A stretch of 64,000 nt of DNA from Desulfobaculum bizertense DSM 18034 (GTDB taxonomy: Bacteria > Desulfobacterota > Desulfovibrionia > Desulfovibrionales > Desulfovibrionaceae): NCBI RefSeq assembly GCF_900167065.1, contig NZ_FUYA01000010.1:62001-126000 (forward strand). The letters run 5' to 3'. Every line of letters begins with the position of its first letter. The stretch's first letter is position 1. A program made the translations under genes and the position numbers. The notes beneath the pieces were generated by a model, which worked only from the letters and a program-made list of their open reading frames with translations, had not been told where the DNA came from and made no database searches. Shown here one piece after another: positions 9,355-20,133 of the stretch.

Positions 9355-10734
9355 TTACTTCCTGCGGGGGAGTTCTTTCTGTTTTGCGCGGGTAATTCCC
9401 AGTGAGTTTTCACTGACGTTATGTGTAATCACTGAACCTGCGCCGACAAGTGCCTTTGCTCCAATTTCCACAGGGGCGACAAGTGATGTATTGCTGCCGA
9501 TGAATGATTCATCACCGATTACAGTAGTGTACTTGTTCTTGCCGTCATAGTTGCAGGTAATAGTTCCTGCACCGATGTTTACGTCTTTACCAACCTGTGC
9601 ATCGCCAAGATACGTCAGGTGGCTGGCCTTTGACCCTTTTCCAAGGGTTGATTTTTTCATCTCAACAAAGTTGCCGACCTTTGCACCGTCGCAAACGTGC
9701 GCACTTGGGCGCAGACGGGTATATGGGCCGACCTGACAGGATGCATCGACCTGTGCATTTTCAAGATGGGTAAAAGCTTTGATGATGCTTCCTGCGCCGA
9801 TCACACTGTTGTCGATACGGCAGTGGGACTGCACGCAGGTTTCACCAGAGATACGACTTTTGCCATAAATTTCAAGGGGACCAAAAAGTTCACAGCCGGG
9901 TTCGATTTCTGCTTTGGGACCAATGAAGGCTGCGGCAGGGTTGTGGACCAGAACGCCGGAATCCAGCAGGCCGTCCACAATCTGGGCACGAAGAAGCTCT
10001 TCGGAACGAACGAGTTCGGCCGGGCTGTTAACGCCGAGAAGACCGGGGTCAGTGCCGCCGTCCACGGCGAGGACTGTCAGACCCTGCTGAACGCCAAGAG
10101 CAACGAGGTCGGTGATGTAAAATTCACCACTGGCGTTGTTGTTGTTCAGCTGACCGAGCAGGGGGGGCACGCGTTCCATGTTCAGCCAGTAAATGCCTGC
10201 GTTGATTTCGTGAACTTCGCCGCCGTGGTCTTCGGGATGAAAGTCCTTTGCTTCGACAATGGCTTTGGCGAAGCCGTTTTCATCACGGATAACGCGGCCA
10301 TATGCGCCGGGCTTGTCGAGACTGATCGTCAAAAAGGCAATGTCCGCATTGCGGGCTTCGGATTCTTCCACGAGCTGGCGCAGGCGGGCTGCGGGAACGA
10401 GCGGGGTGTCACCGTTGGCAACAAGCACGGCGTCGAGCTGCTGCTTTTTCAGTGCTGGCCATGCCTCCTGAAGGGCGTGGCCTGTGCCGCGCTGTTCGGT
10501 CTGGAGCACAAAGGCATCGTCTGTCAGCTCGGCAAAGGCGCGGCGGACCTGATCGGCACCGTGGCCGATGACTGTTGTGATGCTGGAGAGAGAGAGAACC
10601 TCAAGTGCGCGGTGCACGTACCAGAGCATGGGTTCGCCAAGCAGGGTGTGCAGCACTTTGGGCTTGCTGGATTTCATGCGGGTGCCTTTGCCAGCGGCAA
10701 GGACAAGGGCGCCTGTTTTTCGTGTCGTATTCAT
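9355..10734 (-). CDS. glmU: Bifunctional GlmU: GlcNAc-1-P uridyltransferase / GlcN-1-P acetyltransferase
   Basis: Cytoplasmic enzyme making UDP-GlcNAc for peptidoglycan and lipopolysaccharide. The N-terminal nucleotidyltransferase domain opens with LAAGKGTRMKSSKPK, and GTGHAL is present. The C-terminal half is a left-handed beta-helix of hexapeptide repeats with the acetyl-CoA site region ITCNYDGKNK. At 459 residues it is full length. I prefer the ATG at 10734 because the alternative four codons upstream overlaps the GAGG ribosome site. It heads the glmU-zapB-zapA cluster. Confidence 0.96.
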   Translation of the reverse strand: MNTTRKTGALVLAAGKGTRMKSSKPKVLHTLLGEPMLWYVHRALEVLSLSSITTVIGHGADQVRRAFAELTDDAFVLQTEQRGTGHALQEAWPALKKQQLDAVLVANGDTPLVPAARLRQLVEESEARNADIAFLTISLDKPGAYGRVIRDENGFAKAIVEAKDFHPEDHGGEVHEINAGIYWLNMERVPPLLGQLNNNNASGEFYITDLVALGVQQGLTVLAVDGGTDPGLLGVNSPAELVRSEELLRAQIVDGLLDSGVLVHNPAAAFIGPKAEIEPGCELFGPLEIYGKSRISGETCVQSHCRIDNSVIGAGSIIKAFTHLENAQVDASCQVGPYTRLRPSAHVCDGAKVGNFVEMKKSTLGKGSKASHLTYLGDAQVGKDVNIGAGTITCNYDGKNKYTTVIGDESFIGSNTSLVAPVEIGAKALVGAGSVITHNVSENSLGITRAKQKELPRRK

Positions 10735-10916
10735 AAATGACCTCATGGCTCGAATGGGCTGAAGTATGCTCCCGTATGAGGGAGGAAAGGCAAAACAGTG
10801 CTGTTCTATATGCCTTGAGAAAATGTCTGGGCAGCATGTAGCAGATGCGCCCTCAAATTGAAAAACAAAATTCAGCAGGGCGTCATGCAGGGGTGGGCTG
10901 GGAGCGCGAAGATGCT

Positions 10917-11414
10917 TTAGCGAAAACGTCTGTCCGTGGCAGGGGCGTGTCCTTCCAGTTCAAGAAGAAGTCGCTTGATGTCCAGTCCCGCAGAGAATCC
11001 GCCAAGTCCCGAAGAGGAGAGCACCCGGTGACAGGGCACAAGGACAGGCCACGGGTTGCGTCCCATTGCGGTGCCAATGGCCCGGTATGCCTTTGGGGAA
11101 CCGGCCCGGGCTGCAAGCTCGCCATAACTGATGGTTTCGCCGTAGTGTACAGTATCCCGCAGCGTTGTGTAGACCTTTTGCAGAAAAGCTGTCTTGTCGT
11201 GCAGGGCCAGTGGAACCCGGGGCCACTCAATGCGTTCTCCCCGGACGTACTGCTCCAGACACTCCTGTATCCGCTGTCCGGCATCACTGAGCGTGGTGTC
11301 GGCATGTTTGCCGTTGCTCCAGTCAACGTGCAGCTGCAAAAGAACGCCGTTGTCCCAGTCCAGACTCAGGGAGAGTGGACCTGCTGCAAGATATTCGTGT
11401 CGTCTGGTTCTCAT
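10917..11414 (-). CDS. ogt: Methylated-DNA-protein cysteine methyltransferase
   Basis: Suicide DNA-repair protein (165 residues) that removes alkyl groups from O6-alkylguanine. The active site PCHR is at residues 127-130 (acceptor Cys128), followed by LGGFSAG of the family signature. The helix-turn-helix region TISYGELAARAG is upstream. The ATG overlaps the stop of the preceding radical SAM gene as ATGA, indicating translational coupling. A longer upstream in-frame start exists but lies inside the neighbour and adds unrelated sequence. Confidence 0.93.
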   Translation of the reverse strand: MRTRRHEYLAAGPLSLSLDWDNGVLLQLHVDWSNGKHADTTLSDAGQRIQECLEQYVRGERIEWPRVPLALHDKTAFLQKVYTTLRDTVHYGETISYGELAARAGSPKAYRAIGTAMGRNPWPVLVPCHRVLSSSGLGGFSAGLDIKRLLLELEGHAPATDRRFR

Positions 11415-12373
11415 GACCTGTTTTCCTCGGGCCGGGGCGTTTGGAACCACTCCGGCATTGGACTGTTTGGGGCAAGACGTTTGCCCTGCCAGCTGTCGAG
11501 ATCCTTGAGCATGGCGTTGACGCCGTTCATGATGGGCCGCTTTTTGAGTGCCCACATGGGCGCAACAAGTTCGTCCAGATTGCAGTCTGCACCAAGCCGG
11601 TGCACAACGATTTCTGGGCGGAGCTGCTCAAGAGCAAAAACAACAGCTTCAATATATTCAGCGAGTTCAGGAAGGCGCATTTCTTCCTTTGCCCACATCT
11701 TTTCAAGCATGGTGTCCTTAAAGACAATCATGTTGTGCAGTTTTATGCCAGCAATGGGAAGATTATTGACAAAAGTAATACTTTCAAGAAACTCATCCGT
11801 GCCCTCACCGGGAAGTCCCATAATCAGGTGAGCGCAGACTTTGAGTCCGTGCTCGCTGGCAAGCTCGGTGGCACGGGCAAAATCTTCTGCCGTGTGCCCG
11901 CGGTTTATGCGGGCAAGTGTGGTGTTGTGGCTGGACTGCAAACCCAGATCAAGCCAAACTTCCTGCGTTGGAAGTGAGGAAAGATATTGAATTTTTTCCT
12001 GGTCCAGGCAGTCTGGACGCGTCCCTATGCAGACACCGCAAAGTCCCGGCAGCCCTGCAAGCTGGTCAAATGTATTTTTTAATCGCGCAAGTGGGCCATA
12101 CGTGTTTGAATATGATTGCAGATATGCTAAAAACATATTCGTGCCGTATTTCGGTCCCAGTTGCGTGGTCCAGCGCTCCCATTGCTGTTTGAGCGAATAG
12201 CCTTGCGCAAAAAGCCCTGTTCCGGCTCCCTGCTCATTGCAGAAAATGCAGCCGTGGCGGGAGAGTGTGCCGTCTCGATTGGGGCAGGAAAAGCCCGCGT
12301 CGAGGGGGATCTTTTGGACTCGTCCGCCAAAGCGGCGGTGCAGGTATGTAGAAAGACTGTGGTATCGTTTCAT
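11411..12373 (-). CDS. YhcC-type radical SAM protein (TIGR01212 family)
   Basis: Radical SAM protein of 320 residues. CPNRDGTLSRHGCIFC carries the cluster cysteines in the widened spacing typical of the YhcC/TIGR01212 group, and LIMGLPGE and HNMIVFKDT are further family landmarks. Its substrate is not certain; I recall a proposed link to tRNA or redox functions but make no firm claim. No strong ribosome site is visible at the ATG. It is divergent from mreB and translationally coupled to ogt downstream. Confidence 0.85.
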   Translation of the reverse strand: MKRYHSLSTYLHRRFGGRVQKIPLDAGFSCPNRDGTLSRHGCIFCNEQGAGTGLFAQGYSLKQQWERWTTQLGPKYGTNMFLAYLQSYSNTYGPLARLKNTFDQLAGLPGLCGVCIGTRPDCLDQEKIQYLSSLPTQEVWLDLGLQSSHNTTLARINRGHTAEDFARATELASEHGLKVCAHLIMGLPGEGTDEFLESITFVNNLPIAGIKLHNMIVFKDTMLEKMWAKEEMRLPELAEYIEAVVFALEQLRPEIVVHRLGADCNLDELVAPMWALKKRPIMNGVNAMLKDLDSWQGKRLAPNSPMPEWFQTPRPEENRS

Positions 12374-12502
12374 TTTTTGCCAAGGGGCATTTTTAGATGT
12401 CCGGCCCTTGCCTCAGGACAGGGCTTTGTATAGTAACTCTGAGTGTTGACCAGAGCCAAAAACCTTGTGTTACGGCGTGTCATCACTTCACGAATTCATT
12501 GA

Positions 12503-14498
<1,996 letters not shown>

Positions 14499-14510
14499 GG
14501 GAGGCGTGTC

Positions 14511-14975
14511 GTGCATCCAGTCCTGTGGTGGATTCTTTTTACCTTTGTGTGCATCTGGTGCCAGTTTTTCATTCCCGGAGTGGATTTTTTTGCTCCGGGT
14601 CTTGTGCTTATGATGCAGGAACAGCGCCTGCGCTATGGGGTCTGGTTCGTTCTGGTCTGGATTCTGGTGCTGGAAGGAACAGCGACCATCGCCTTTGGCT
14701 CGTCCCTTTTGTGGTACGCCATGCTGGTGTTTCTGTTCTGGCTTGGGCGCAAGGTTTTTGAGTCCACAAATTTCCTGTTTATCATTCTGCTTGGTGCCGT
14801 GATGGGGCTTTGGCATGTTGGCCTGTTCGAAATGATGGGGCAGCTCCAGAACCTTTCCATCTCCCGTTCCCGCCTCATTTCTCAGGGGCTTGTCCAGTCC
14901 GTAGCTTTTGTTGCGGAATGGCTCCTCATTTACATTCTTTATAAAAACAGGGTTCGCCATGACCGGCAATTATGA
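14511..14975 (+). CDS. mreD: Rod shape-determining protein MreD
   Basis: Small polytopic membrane protein (154 residues) with about five hydrophobic helices, as expected for MreD. Recognition rests mainly on position between mreC and mrdA and on the hydrophobic profile, since MreD sequences diverge. The GTG start lies 6 bp behind GGGAGG. Its 3' end overlaps the mrdA start by 17 bp, suggesting coupled translation. Confidence 0.88.
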   Translation: MHPVLWWILFTFVCIWCQFFIPGVDFFAPGLVLMMQEQRLRYGVWFVLVWILVLEGTATIAFGSSLLWYAMLVFLFWLGRKVFESTNFLFIILLGAVMGLWHVGLFEMMGQLQNLSISRSRLISQGLVQSVAFVAEWLLIYILYKNRVRHDRQL

Positions 14976-16746
14976 ACCAGAAGGGCAGGCGCCTCCAAAA
15001 ATAGGCCTCATCATTCTTCAGGCACTGATCTGGGGACTGTTTTGCCTTTTTGCCCTGCGCTTTTGGTATCTCCAGGTCCACAAGGGCGAAGAGTTCGCGC
15101 AAAAGGCGCGTGACAACCAGCTTCGGCAGGAATCTCTTCATGCGCCGCGTGGGCTTATTCGTGACCGGAACGGTGAGCTGGTCGCAGTCAACGAACCTGC
15201 ATATGCCCTCGGGATTGTCCGTGAAGACGTGAAAGACATGGATGCCATGCTCAATCAGGTGTCCACGTGGACAGGTGTCCCGCGCGAGGCGCTGGACAAG
15301 CGCTATGCAAAGGGCCGTCGACGTGTGAAGTCTTTCATGCCGATGATGCTGGTCCCAAGCCTGACCTTTGAACAGGTTGCCCTGATTGAGGCCAATGCCC
15401 TGTTCTGGCCCGGGCTTGAGATCATGATTCGCCCCCGCCGTTTTTACCCTCAGGGACCGTTGCTTTCCCATGTTCTTGGCTACGTGGCCGAAGCCAACGA
15501 AGGCGAGCTTGAAAAAGATTCGACGCTGGCCCTTGGCGACCATGTGGGCAAGGGCGGGCTTGAGCTGACAATGGAAAAGCGCTTGCGTGGGCAAAAGGGC
15601 CTGCGGCAGCTTGAAGTTGATGCAACAGGGCGCCGTCTGAACCAGCGGCTTCTGGATTTGCCCAAGGCGGGTGAAGACCTGACGCTGTCCATTGATTTAG
15701 GCTTGCAGAAGCGCTGTACGGAGCTGTTGGAAGGGCAGGCTGGTGCCGTTGTCGTCATGGAGCCGTTTACAGGTGAAGTGCTGTCCTTTGTGAGTCTGCC
15801 GAGTTTTGATGCCAACTGGTTCGTGACAGGACTCTCGCAAAAACAGTGGGTCAGTCTGCGGGATGACCCTTTGCATCCCCTTCAGAACCGCGTTGTCCAG
15901 AGCGCATATCCTCCGGGGTCCATTTTTAAGCTGGCCACAGGTGCAGCGATTTTGTCCTATGGGATTGATCCCAAGGAGAAAGTCTACTGCCCAGGCTACT
16001 ATGATCTGGGGCGCCGCCGTTTTCGCTGCTGGCGACACTGGGGACATGGGAAGGAAAACTTTGTCGAGGCGCTTCAGCATTCCTGCGACGTGTATTTTTA
16101 CGAAATGGGAAACCGTCTTGGCATCGACAAGATGAGTTCGTTTACCAAGGCCTGCGGCTTTGGTGAAAAGACCGGGATTTCTCTGCCTCATGAACGCTCT
16201 GGACTTATCCCGACACGGGAGTGGAAGCGCAAGCGCTTTGGACGGGGCTGGCAGGGCGGTGAGAACCTGAACTTTGCCATTGGGCAGGGGTACACGCTGG
16301 TGACGCCGTTGCAGGCTGCACGCTTTGTGTGTTCGCTTTTGAATGGTGGTGACATCCTGGTGCCACAGCTCACCAAGGGCACTGGCCCGGAAATGGTGCG
16401 CCATCTGCCGCTGACCAAGGAGGAGCGAGAGCTGCTCGTTGAGGCAATGGTAAAGACCGTCAATAACGGTACGGCGCGACGTCTGAAACGCCGTGATGCC
16501 GTGATGGGCGGCAAGACAGGTACTGCTCAGGTCGTGAGCCTGAAACTCAAAAAGGGCAACAAGCGAAGAAAACTGGAAGAGATGCCCTATGAAGAGCGCG
16601 ATCACGCGTGGCTTGTGTCCTTTGGCCAAAAGGATGGCAAGTCCTACGTGGCGGCCTGCATGGTTGAGCATGGTGGTCATGGCGGCTCTGCTGCCGGGCC
16701 TATTCTGAAAGGTGTCTACGATTATCTCTTTGGAAAAAAACAATGA
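14959..16746 (+). CDS. mrdA: Penicillin-binding protein 2 (elongation transpeptidase)
   Basis: Cell-wall DD-transpeptidase of the elongasome (595 residues). It has an N-terminal membrane helix (about 17-37), a dimerisation/pedestal region, and a transpeptidase domain with the nucleophile motif SIFK (in PPGSIFKLATG), the SxN-type motif SCD (HSCDVYFYEMG) and KTG (GGKTGTAQ). I took the ATG at 14959, behind AGGG and inside the end of mreD. The stop overlaps the rodA start as ATGA. It works with RodA, encoded next. Confidence 0.96.
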   Translation: MTGNYEPEGQAPPKIGLIILQALIWGLFCLFALRFWYLQVHKGEEFAQKARDNQLRQESLHAPRGLIRDRNGELVAVNEPAYALGIVREDVKDMDAMLNQVSTWTGVPREALDKRYAKGRRRVKSFMPMMLVPSLTFEQVALIEANALFWPGLEIMIRPRRFYPQGPLLSHVLGYVAEANEGELEKDSTLALGDHVGKGGLELTMEKRLRGQKGLRQLEVDATGRRLNQRLLDLPKAGEDLTLSIDLGLQKRCTELLEGQAGAVVVMEPFTGEVLSFVSLPSFDANWFVTGLSQKQWVSLRDDPLHPLQNRVVQSAYPPGSIFKLATGAAILSYGIDPKEKVYCPGYYDLGRRRFRCWRHWGHGKENFVEALQHSCDVYFYEMGNRLGIDKMSSFTKACGFGEKTGISLPHERSGLIPTREWKRKRFGRGWQGGENLNFAIGQGYTLVTPLQAARFVCSLLNGGDILVPQLTKGTGPEMVRHLPLTKEERELLVEAMVKTVNNGTARRLKRRDAVMGGKTGTAQVVSLKLKKGNKRRKLEEMPYEERDHAWLVSFGQKDGKSYVAACMVEHGGHGGSAAGPILKGVYDYLFGKKQ

Positions 16747-17858
16747 CCCCAATAGACAGACGGCTTTTATATCATGTGAATTGGTCACTTCTTGCCCTTA
16801 CCCTGTTGCTTTTTGCTGTAGGGGTGCTAAACCTCTATTCCGCAAGCGGTTTTCGGTCTGAAGACGGACTTGCGGTGTACTCCTACTTTAAGAAGCAGTT
16901 CCTCTGGGGCATGATGGGCTTTGGCGTGATGCTGGTGTGCATGGTTTTTGACTACAGGCACCTCAAGACCGTCGCGTGGCCAGTGTTTTGGGTGACCGTT
17001 GTATTACTGCTTTGTGTTCCTATCTTTGGCAAAACCATTTATGGAGCGCGCCGCTGGCTTGATTTGGGCTTTTTTAACCTCCAGCCAAGTGAAATTGCAA
17101 AGATTTCCATGCTGCTTGTTGGCGCGAAAATGCTCTCCAAGGGGCAGAATCCGCTCAACTGGCTTCGGCTTTTTGCTGTTGTAGGTGTGGGTATGATCCC
17201 CGCAGGACTGGTAATAATCCAGCCCGACCTTGGCTCTGGCCTTTCTGTACTGTTGTTGCTCGGTGGAATGATTCTGTATCGAGGCATTCAGAAAGGTGTA
17301 TTCAAGACACTGCTTGTGAGTATTCCTGTTTTGCTTCCGCTTTCATGGTTCTTTTTGCATGATTATCAGAAGCAGAGGATTATGACTTTCATAAATCCGG
17401 GAAGTGACCCCCTTGGAGCGGGCTATCACATCATTCAGTCACAGATAGCCATCGGTTCAGGACAGCTCTGGGGAAAGGGCTATCTGAGCGGTACACAGAG
17501 TCAGCTTCGCTTCTTGCCGGAGAAGCACACGGACTTTGCAATCGCCGTCTTTGGAGAAGAGTGGGGCTTTGTTGGCTGTATTATTCTCCTTTCCCTTTTT
17601 TGTCTCTTCCTGTATCAGATTTATGTGACGGCGCATGAAGCGAAAGACCGTTTTGGGAGCTTCCTTGCCGCCGGTGTTTTCTTTTATTTTTTCTGGCAGA
17701 TACTCATCAATATGGGCATGGTCCTCGGGCTAATGCCTGTAGTTGGTATCCCCCTTCCGTTTATCAGTTACGGGGGAAGCGCTACAGTCGTTAATTTGAG
17801 TCTCATTGGACTTGTTCTTAACGTTTCCATGCGCAGGTTTGTCTTCAAGCGTGCCTAA
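16743..17858 (+). CDS. rodA: Rod shape-determining protein RodA (SEDS glycosyltransferase)
   Basis: Polytopic membrane peptidoglycan polymerase of the SEDS family (371 residues, about ten helices). Recognisable segments are GARRWLDLGFFNLQPSE, IIQPDLGSGLS, and near the end INMGMVLGLMPVVGIPLPF followed by SYGGS. It partners PBP2 (mrdA), to which it is coupled by a four-base overlap. Length is normal. Confidence 0.96.
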   Translation: MTPIDRRLLYHVNWSLLALTLLLFAVGVLNLYSASGFRSEDGLAVYSYFKKQFLWGMMGFGVMLVCMVFDYRHLKTVAWPVFWVTVVLLLCVPIFGKTIYGARRWLDLGFFNLQPSEIAKISMLLVGAKMLSKGQNPLNWLRLFAVVGVGMIPAGLVIIQPDLGSGLSVLLLLGGMILYRGIQKGVFKTLLVSIPVLLPLSWFFLHDYQKQRIMTFINPGSDPLGAGYHIIQSQIAIGSGQLWGKGYLSGTQSQLRFLPEKHTDFAIAVFGEEWGFVGCIILLSLFCLFLYQIYVTAHEAKDRFGSFLAAGVFFYFFWQILINMGMVLGLMPVVGIPLPFISYGGSATVVNLSLIGLVLNVSMRRFVFKRA

Positions 17859-17933
17859 AGGAACAGCAGGTATATGGGTTCTACTTTTCGGAAACTTCTG
17901 CCGCAAAAGCTCTCGCATAACAGAGGTGAAGAA

Positions 17934-18308
17934 ATGGCGCGTGATGAAATAAATGCATTTCTTGGTGCCGGGACCTCCTACGAGGGCCGGTTGGAGTTCA
18001 AAGGCTCTGTGCGCATAGATGGTGCGTTCAAGGGTGAGATAGAGTCCGAAGGGACTCTTGTCATTGGGAAAGAAGCTCTTGTTGAAGGGACCATCAGTGT
18101 TGGTCAGCTCATCGTGAGCGGCCGGGTCACTGGAACGGTCACTGCTTCTGGAAAAACGACCCTGCACAAGACTGCATATCTTGAGGGTCAGCTTTCGTCT
18201 CCCAAGCTGGTTATGGAAGAAGGTGCCGTGCTTGAGGGACAGATTCAGATGGGAACCAAAAAGTCTGAACAGTCGGCAGACGTCATCGAGTTCTCTGCCG
18301 GAGCATAG
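17934..18308 (+). CDS. Bactofilin family cytoskeletal protein
   Basis: A 124-residue protein with the bactofilin beta-helix: INAFLGAGTSYEGRLEF followed by repeated short strands with regularly spaced hydrophobics (VRIDGAFKGEIES, LVIGKEALVEGTI, LIVSGRVTGTVTA). Bactofilins polymerise without nucleotide and help localise wall enzymes, which fits the end of the mre operon. I chose the ATG behind GAGGTGAAGAA; another ATG at 17874 behind CAGCAGG would add 20 residues. Confidence 0.9.
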   Translation: MARDEINAFLGAGTSYEGRLEFKGSVRIDGAFKGEIESEGTLVIGKEALVEGTISVGQLIVSGRVTGTVTASGKTTLHKTAYLEGQLSSPKLVMEEGAVLEGQIQMGTKKSEQSADVIEFSAGA

Positions 18309-18333
18309 GTTTTTCGATTGCCTCTCTCTTTGT

Positions 18334-18365
18334 CCCGCACGGAGCAAGGCTCCGCGGGCTTTTCT
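18334..18365 (+). terminator. Terminator of the mre-bactofilin operon
   Basis: CCCGC..GGAGC / GCTCC GCGGG hairpin with a two-base bulge, followed by a T-rich tract, 26 bp after the bactofilin stop. Confidence 0.75.
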
Positions 18366-18435
18366 TGTCTCTTCTTTTTCCCCGTTTATGCGCTTCGGGA
18401 CTGCCTTAATGAATACGGCATATTAGAAAAAAGTT

Positions 18436-18464
18436 TTGACAGACTTGTCTAAATTAGATAAAGC
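18436..18464 (+). promoter_or_regulatory. Putative sigma-70 promoter of the ATP synthase operon
   Basis: TTGACA at 18436-18441 with TAAAGC 17 bp downstream, between the mre terminator and the first ATP synthase gene. The -35 is perfect and the -10 is weak. Confidence 0.5.
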
Positions 18465-18474
18465 CCGATTGACT

Positions 18475-18492
18475 TTGCTCAATAATTCACAA
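18475..18492. promoter_or_regulatory. Candidate Rex operator upstream of the ATP synthase operon
   Basis: TTGCTCA-N4-TTCACAA has the 7-4-7 geometry of the Rex consensus TTGTGAA-N4-TTCACAA and 11 of 14 matching positions, with one half-site perfect. It lies between the putative promoter and the first start codon. Rex senses the NADH/NAD ratio, and predicted Rex control of ATP synthase in Desulfovibrio is known to me from comparative genomics. The match was made by eye. Confidence 0.5.
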
Positions 18493-18509
18493 CCTCCAAG
18501 AGGGCGCGT

Positions 18510-18926
18510 ATGATCGATCTCGATATCACATTTTTTATTCAGTTAGTGAACTTCGTGGTCACATTGGTCGTGCTTAATTTTCTTCTCATTCGCCCCATTC
18601 GGGAGATCATCAAGAAACGCAACGAGAGAATGGAAGGGTATGTTAAGGACGCAGAAGGTTTTTCGGCTGCCGCTACTGGCAAGCTCGAAAAATACTCTGC
18701 GCAGCTTGACGCTGCCCGGCATTCTGGCGTTGAGATTCGAAATGGTCTTCGTGATGAAGGCGTTAAAGAAGAGCAGAGCATCGTGGGTGCTGCCACACAA
18801 AAAGCTGCGGCCCAGATGAAGACAGAACGCGAAGCCGTGGCAGCTGAAGCCAAGGAGTGCATGGTTCAGCTCAAAGGGCAGGTCAGCGGCTTGGCGAACA
18901 ATGTTGTCGCGAAGGTGCTTGGCTAG
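18510..18926 (+). CDS. atpF': ATP synthase Fo subunit b'
   Basis: Peripheral-stalk subunit of the F1Fo ATP synthase (138 residues). It has one N-terminal membrane helix (about 7-28, FFIQLVNFVVTLVVLNFLL) followed by a long charged helix. It is first of the operon b'-b-delta-alpha-gamma-beta-epsilon. The a and c genes are absent here, so they must lie elsewhere, a split known in Desulfovibrio. Confidence 0.93.
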   Translation: MIDLDITFFIQLVNFVVTLVVLNFLLIRPIREIIKKRNERMEGYVKDAEGFSAAATGKLEKYSAQLDAARHSGVEIRNGLRDEGVKEEQSIVGAATQKAAAQMKTEREAVAAEAKECMVQLKGQVSGLANNVVAKVLG

Positions 18927-19011
18927 TTACGCGTAGAGGTGAAACCCGATGGTTTCGCCTTTCTCGTCTTTTGCTCAAGCCACAGAACTGGATGGAAAGG
19001 AGGGTTTCGCG

Positions 19012-19581
19012 TTGAAAGGGCTCAAACGAATTGTGCCGGCATTACTGCTCGTGTTAGCGGTATCCTCGGTCGCTTATGCGTCTGAGGCCGGCGGCGCGCA
19101 CGGACTGAACTGGAAAGATTTTCTGTTTCGTGTCGTCAACTTTATCCTGTTTGCCGGTATTATCTGGAAGTTTGCCGGCAGTAAAATTGTCGACACTCTT
19201 AGCGGGCGTCGCAAAAACATTGAGACTCAGCTCGTTGACTTGGCCGAACGTCGCGAAGAGGCCGAGAAACAGCTTGCTGAGGTCGAAACGAGTATTGCCA
19301 ACATCAAGCAGGAACGAGAGGCCATTGTGGCTGAGTTCCAGGCCCAGGGCGAAAAGCTGAAGGCTTCCATCATTGAGGAAGCCAACCAGAGCGCGGAGAA
19401 GATCCTTGCTCAGGCCAAGCTTTCTGCCGACCAGGAGCGCCGTGCCGCTGTGAAGCAGGTGCGCGCTGAGGTTGCCGAGCTTGTCGTTGAGGCTGCGGAA
19501 GAGCTCCTTACCAAGAAGCTGAATGCCAAGGAGCAGACCAAGCTGATCGACGATTCATTAAAGAGGGTGGTGCTCAATTGA
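19012..19581 (+). CDS. atpF: ATP synthase Fo subunit b
   Basis: Second peripheral-stalk b subunit (189 residues). I chose the TTG at 19012 because AAGGAGG lies 8 bp upstream; a start at 18949 would add 21 residues without family likeness. The protein then begins with a signal-peptide-like segment (MKGLKRIVPALLLVLAVSS, ending near AYA), followed by the b-subunit membrane helix (FLFRVVNFILFAGIIWKFAG) and a long coiled coil. The stop overlaps the atpH start. Confidence 0.93.
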   Translation: MKGLKRIVPALLLVLAVSSVAYASEAGGAHGLNWKDFLFRVVNFILFAGIIWKFAGSKIVDTLSGRRKNIETQLVDLAERREEAEKQLAEVETSIANIKQEREAIVAEFQAQGEKLKASIIEEANQSAEKILAQAKLSADQERRAAVKQVRAEVAELVVEAAEELLTKKLNAKEQTKLIDDSLKRVVLN

Positions 19582-20129
19582 TTGCTGACATCATAGCCCG
19601 CAGATATGCCCGGGCGCTGTTTTCCATCGGACAGCAGAAGGGTGATGCGGAAATCAAGGCGTATGGCAAGGACTTGGCTGCTTTCGCTAAAGTAGTGAGA
19701 GAGACTCCTGAGTTGCTTCGGCTCTTCAAGAATCCTCTTTTCACTGTGGATGAGAAAAAAGCCATCGTTGAAAAGATTCTCTCTAAACTGAATCCCAAGC
19801 CAACCACGAGGAACTTCCTCTTTTTGCTGGCAGACAAAGAACGTCTTTCTGTTATGCCAGAAATTGAATCCTACTACGGAGTTCTGCTGGATGAGGCTCA
19901 GGGCGTCGTCCGTGGGGAACTGACCACTGCAATCAAGCTGGACAAAGCCAAACAGACTGACGTTCGAAAGAGCCTGGCCAAGCAATTGGGCAAGGAGCTC
20001 GTTCTGGACTTTGAGACAGACAAGACCATCCTCGGTGGTGTTGTTTTGACAGTCGGTGACAAGGTTATGGACGCGAGCTTGCGTGCTCAGCTTCACGGTA
20101 TGAAAGAACAGATCAAAAGGGGTGAGTAG
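19578..20129 (+). CDS. atpH: ATP synthase F1 subunit delta
   Basis: Stalk subunit (183 residues) that joins the b dimer to the F1 head. The N-terminal helical domain opens [15 protein letters not shown], and the C-terminal region contains [22 protein letters not shown], the OSCP/delta signature. The TTG start overlaps the atpF stop (TTGA), indicating coupled translation. Confidence 0.95.
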   Translation: MIADIIARRYARALFSIGQQKGDAEIKAYGKDLAAFAKVVRETPELLRLFKNPLFTVDEKKAIVEKILSKLNPKPTTRNFLFLLADKERLSVMPEIESYYGVLLDEAQGVVRGELTTAIKLDKAKQTDVRKSLAKQLGKELVLDFETDKTILGGVVLTVGDKVMDASLRAQLHGMKEQIKRGE

Positions 20130-20133
20130 GGCC

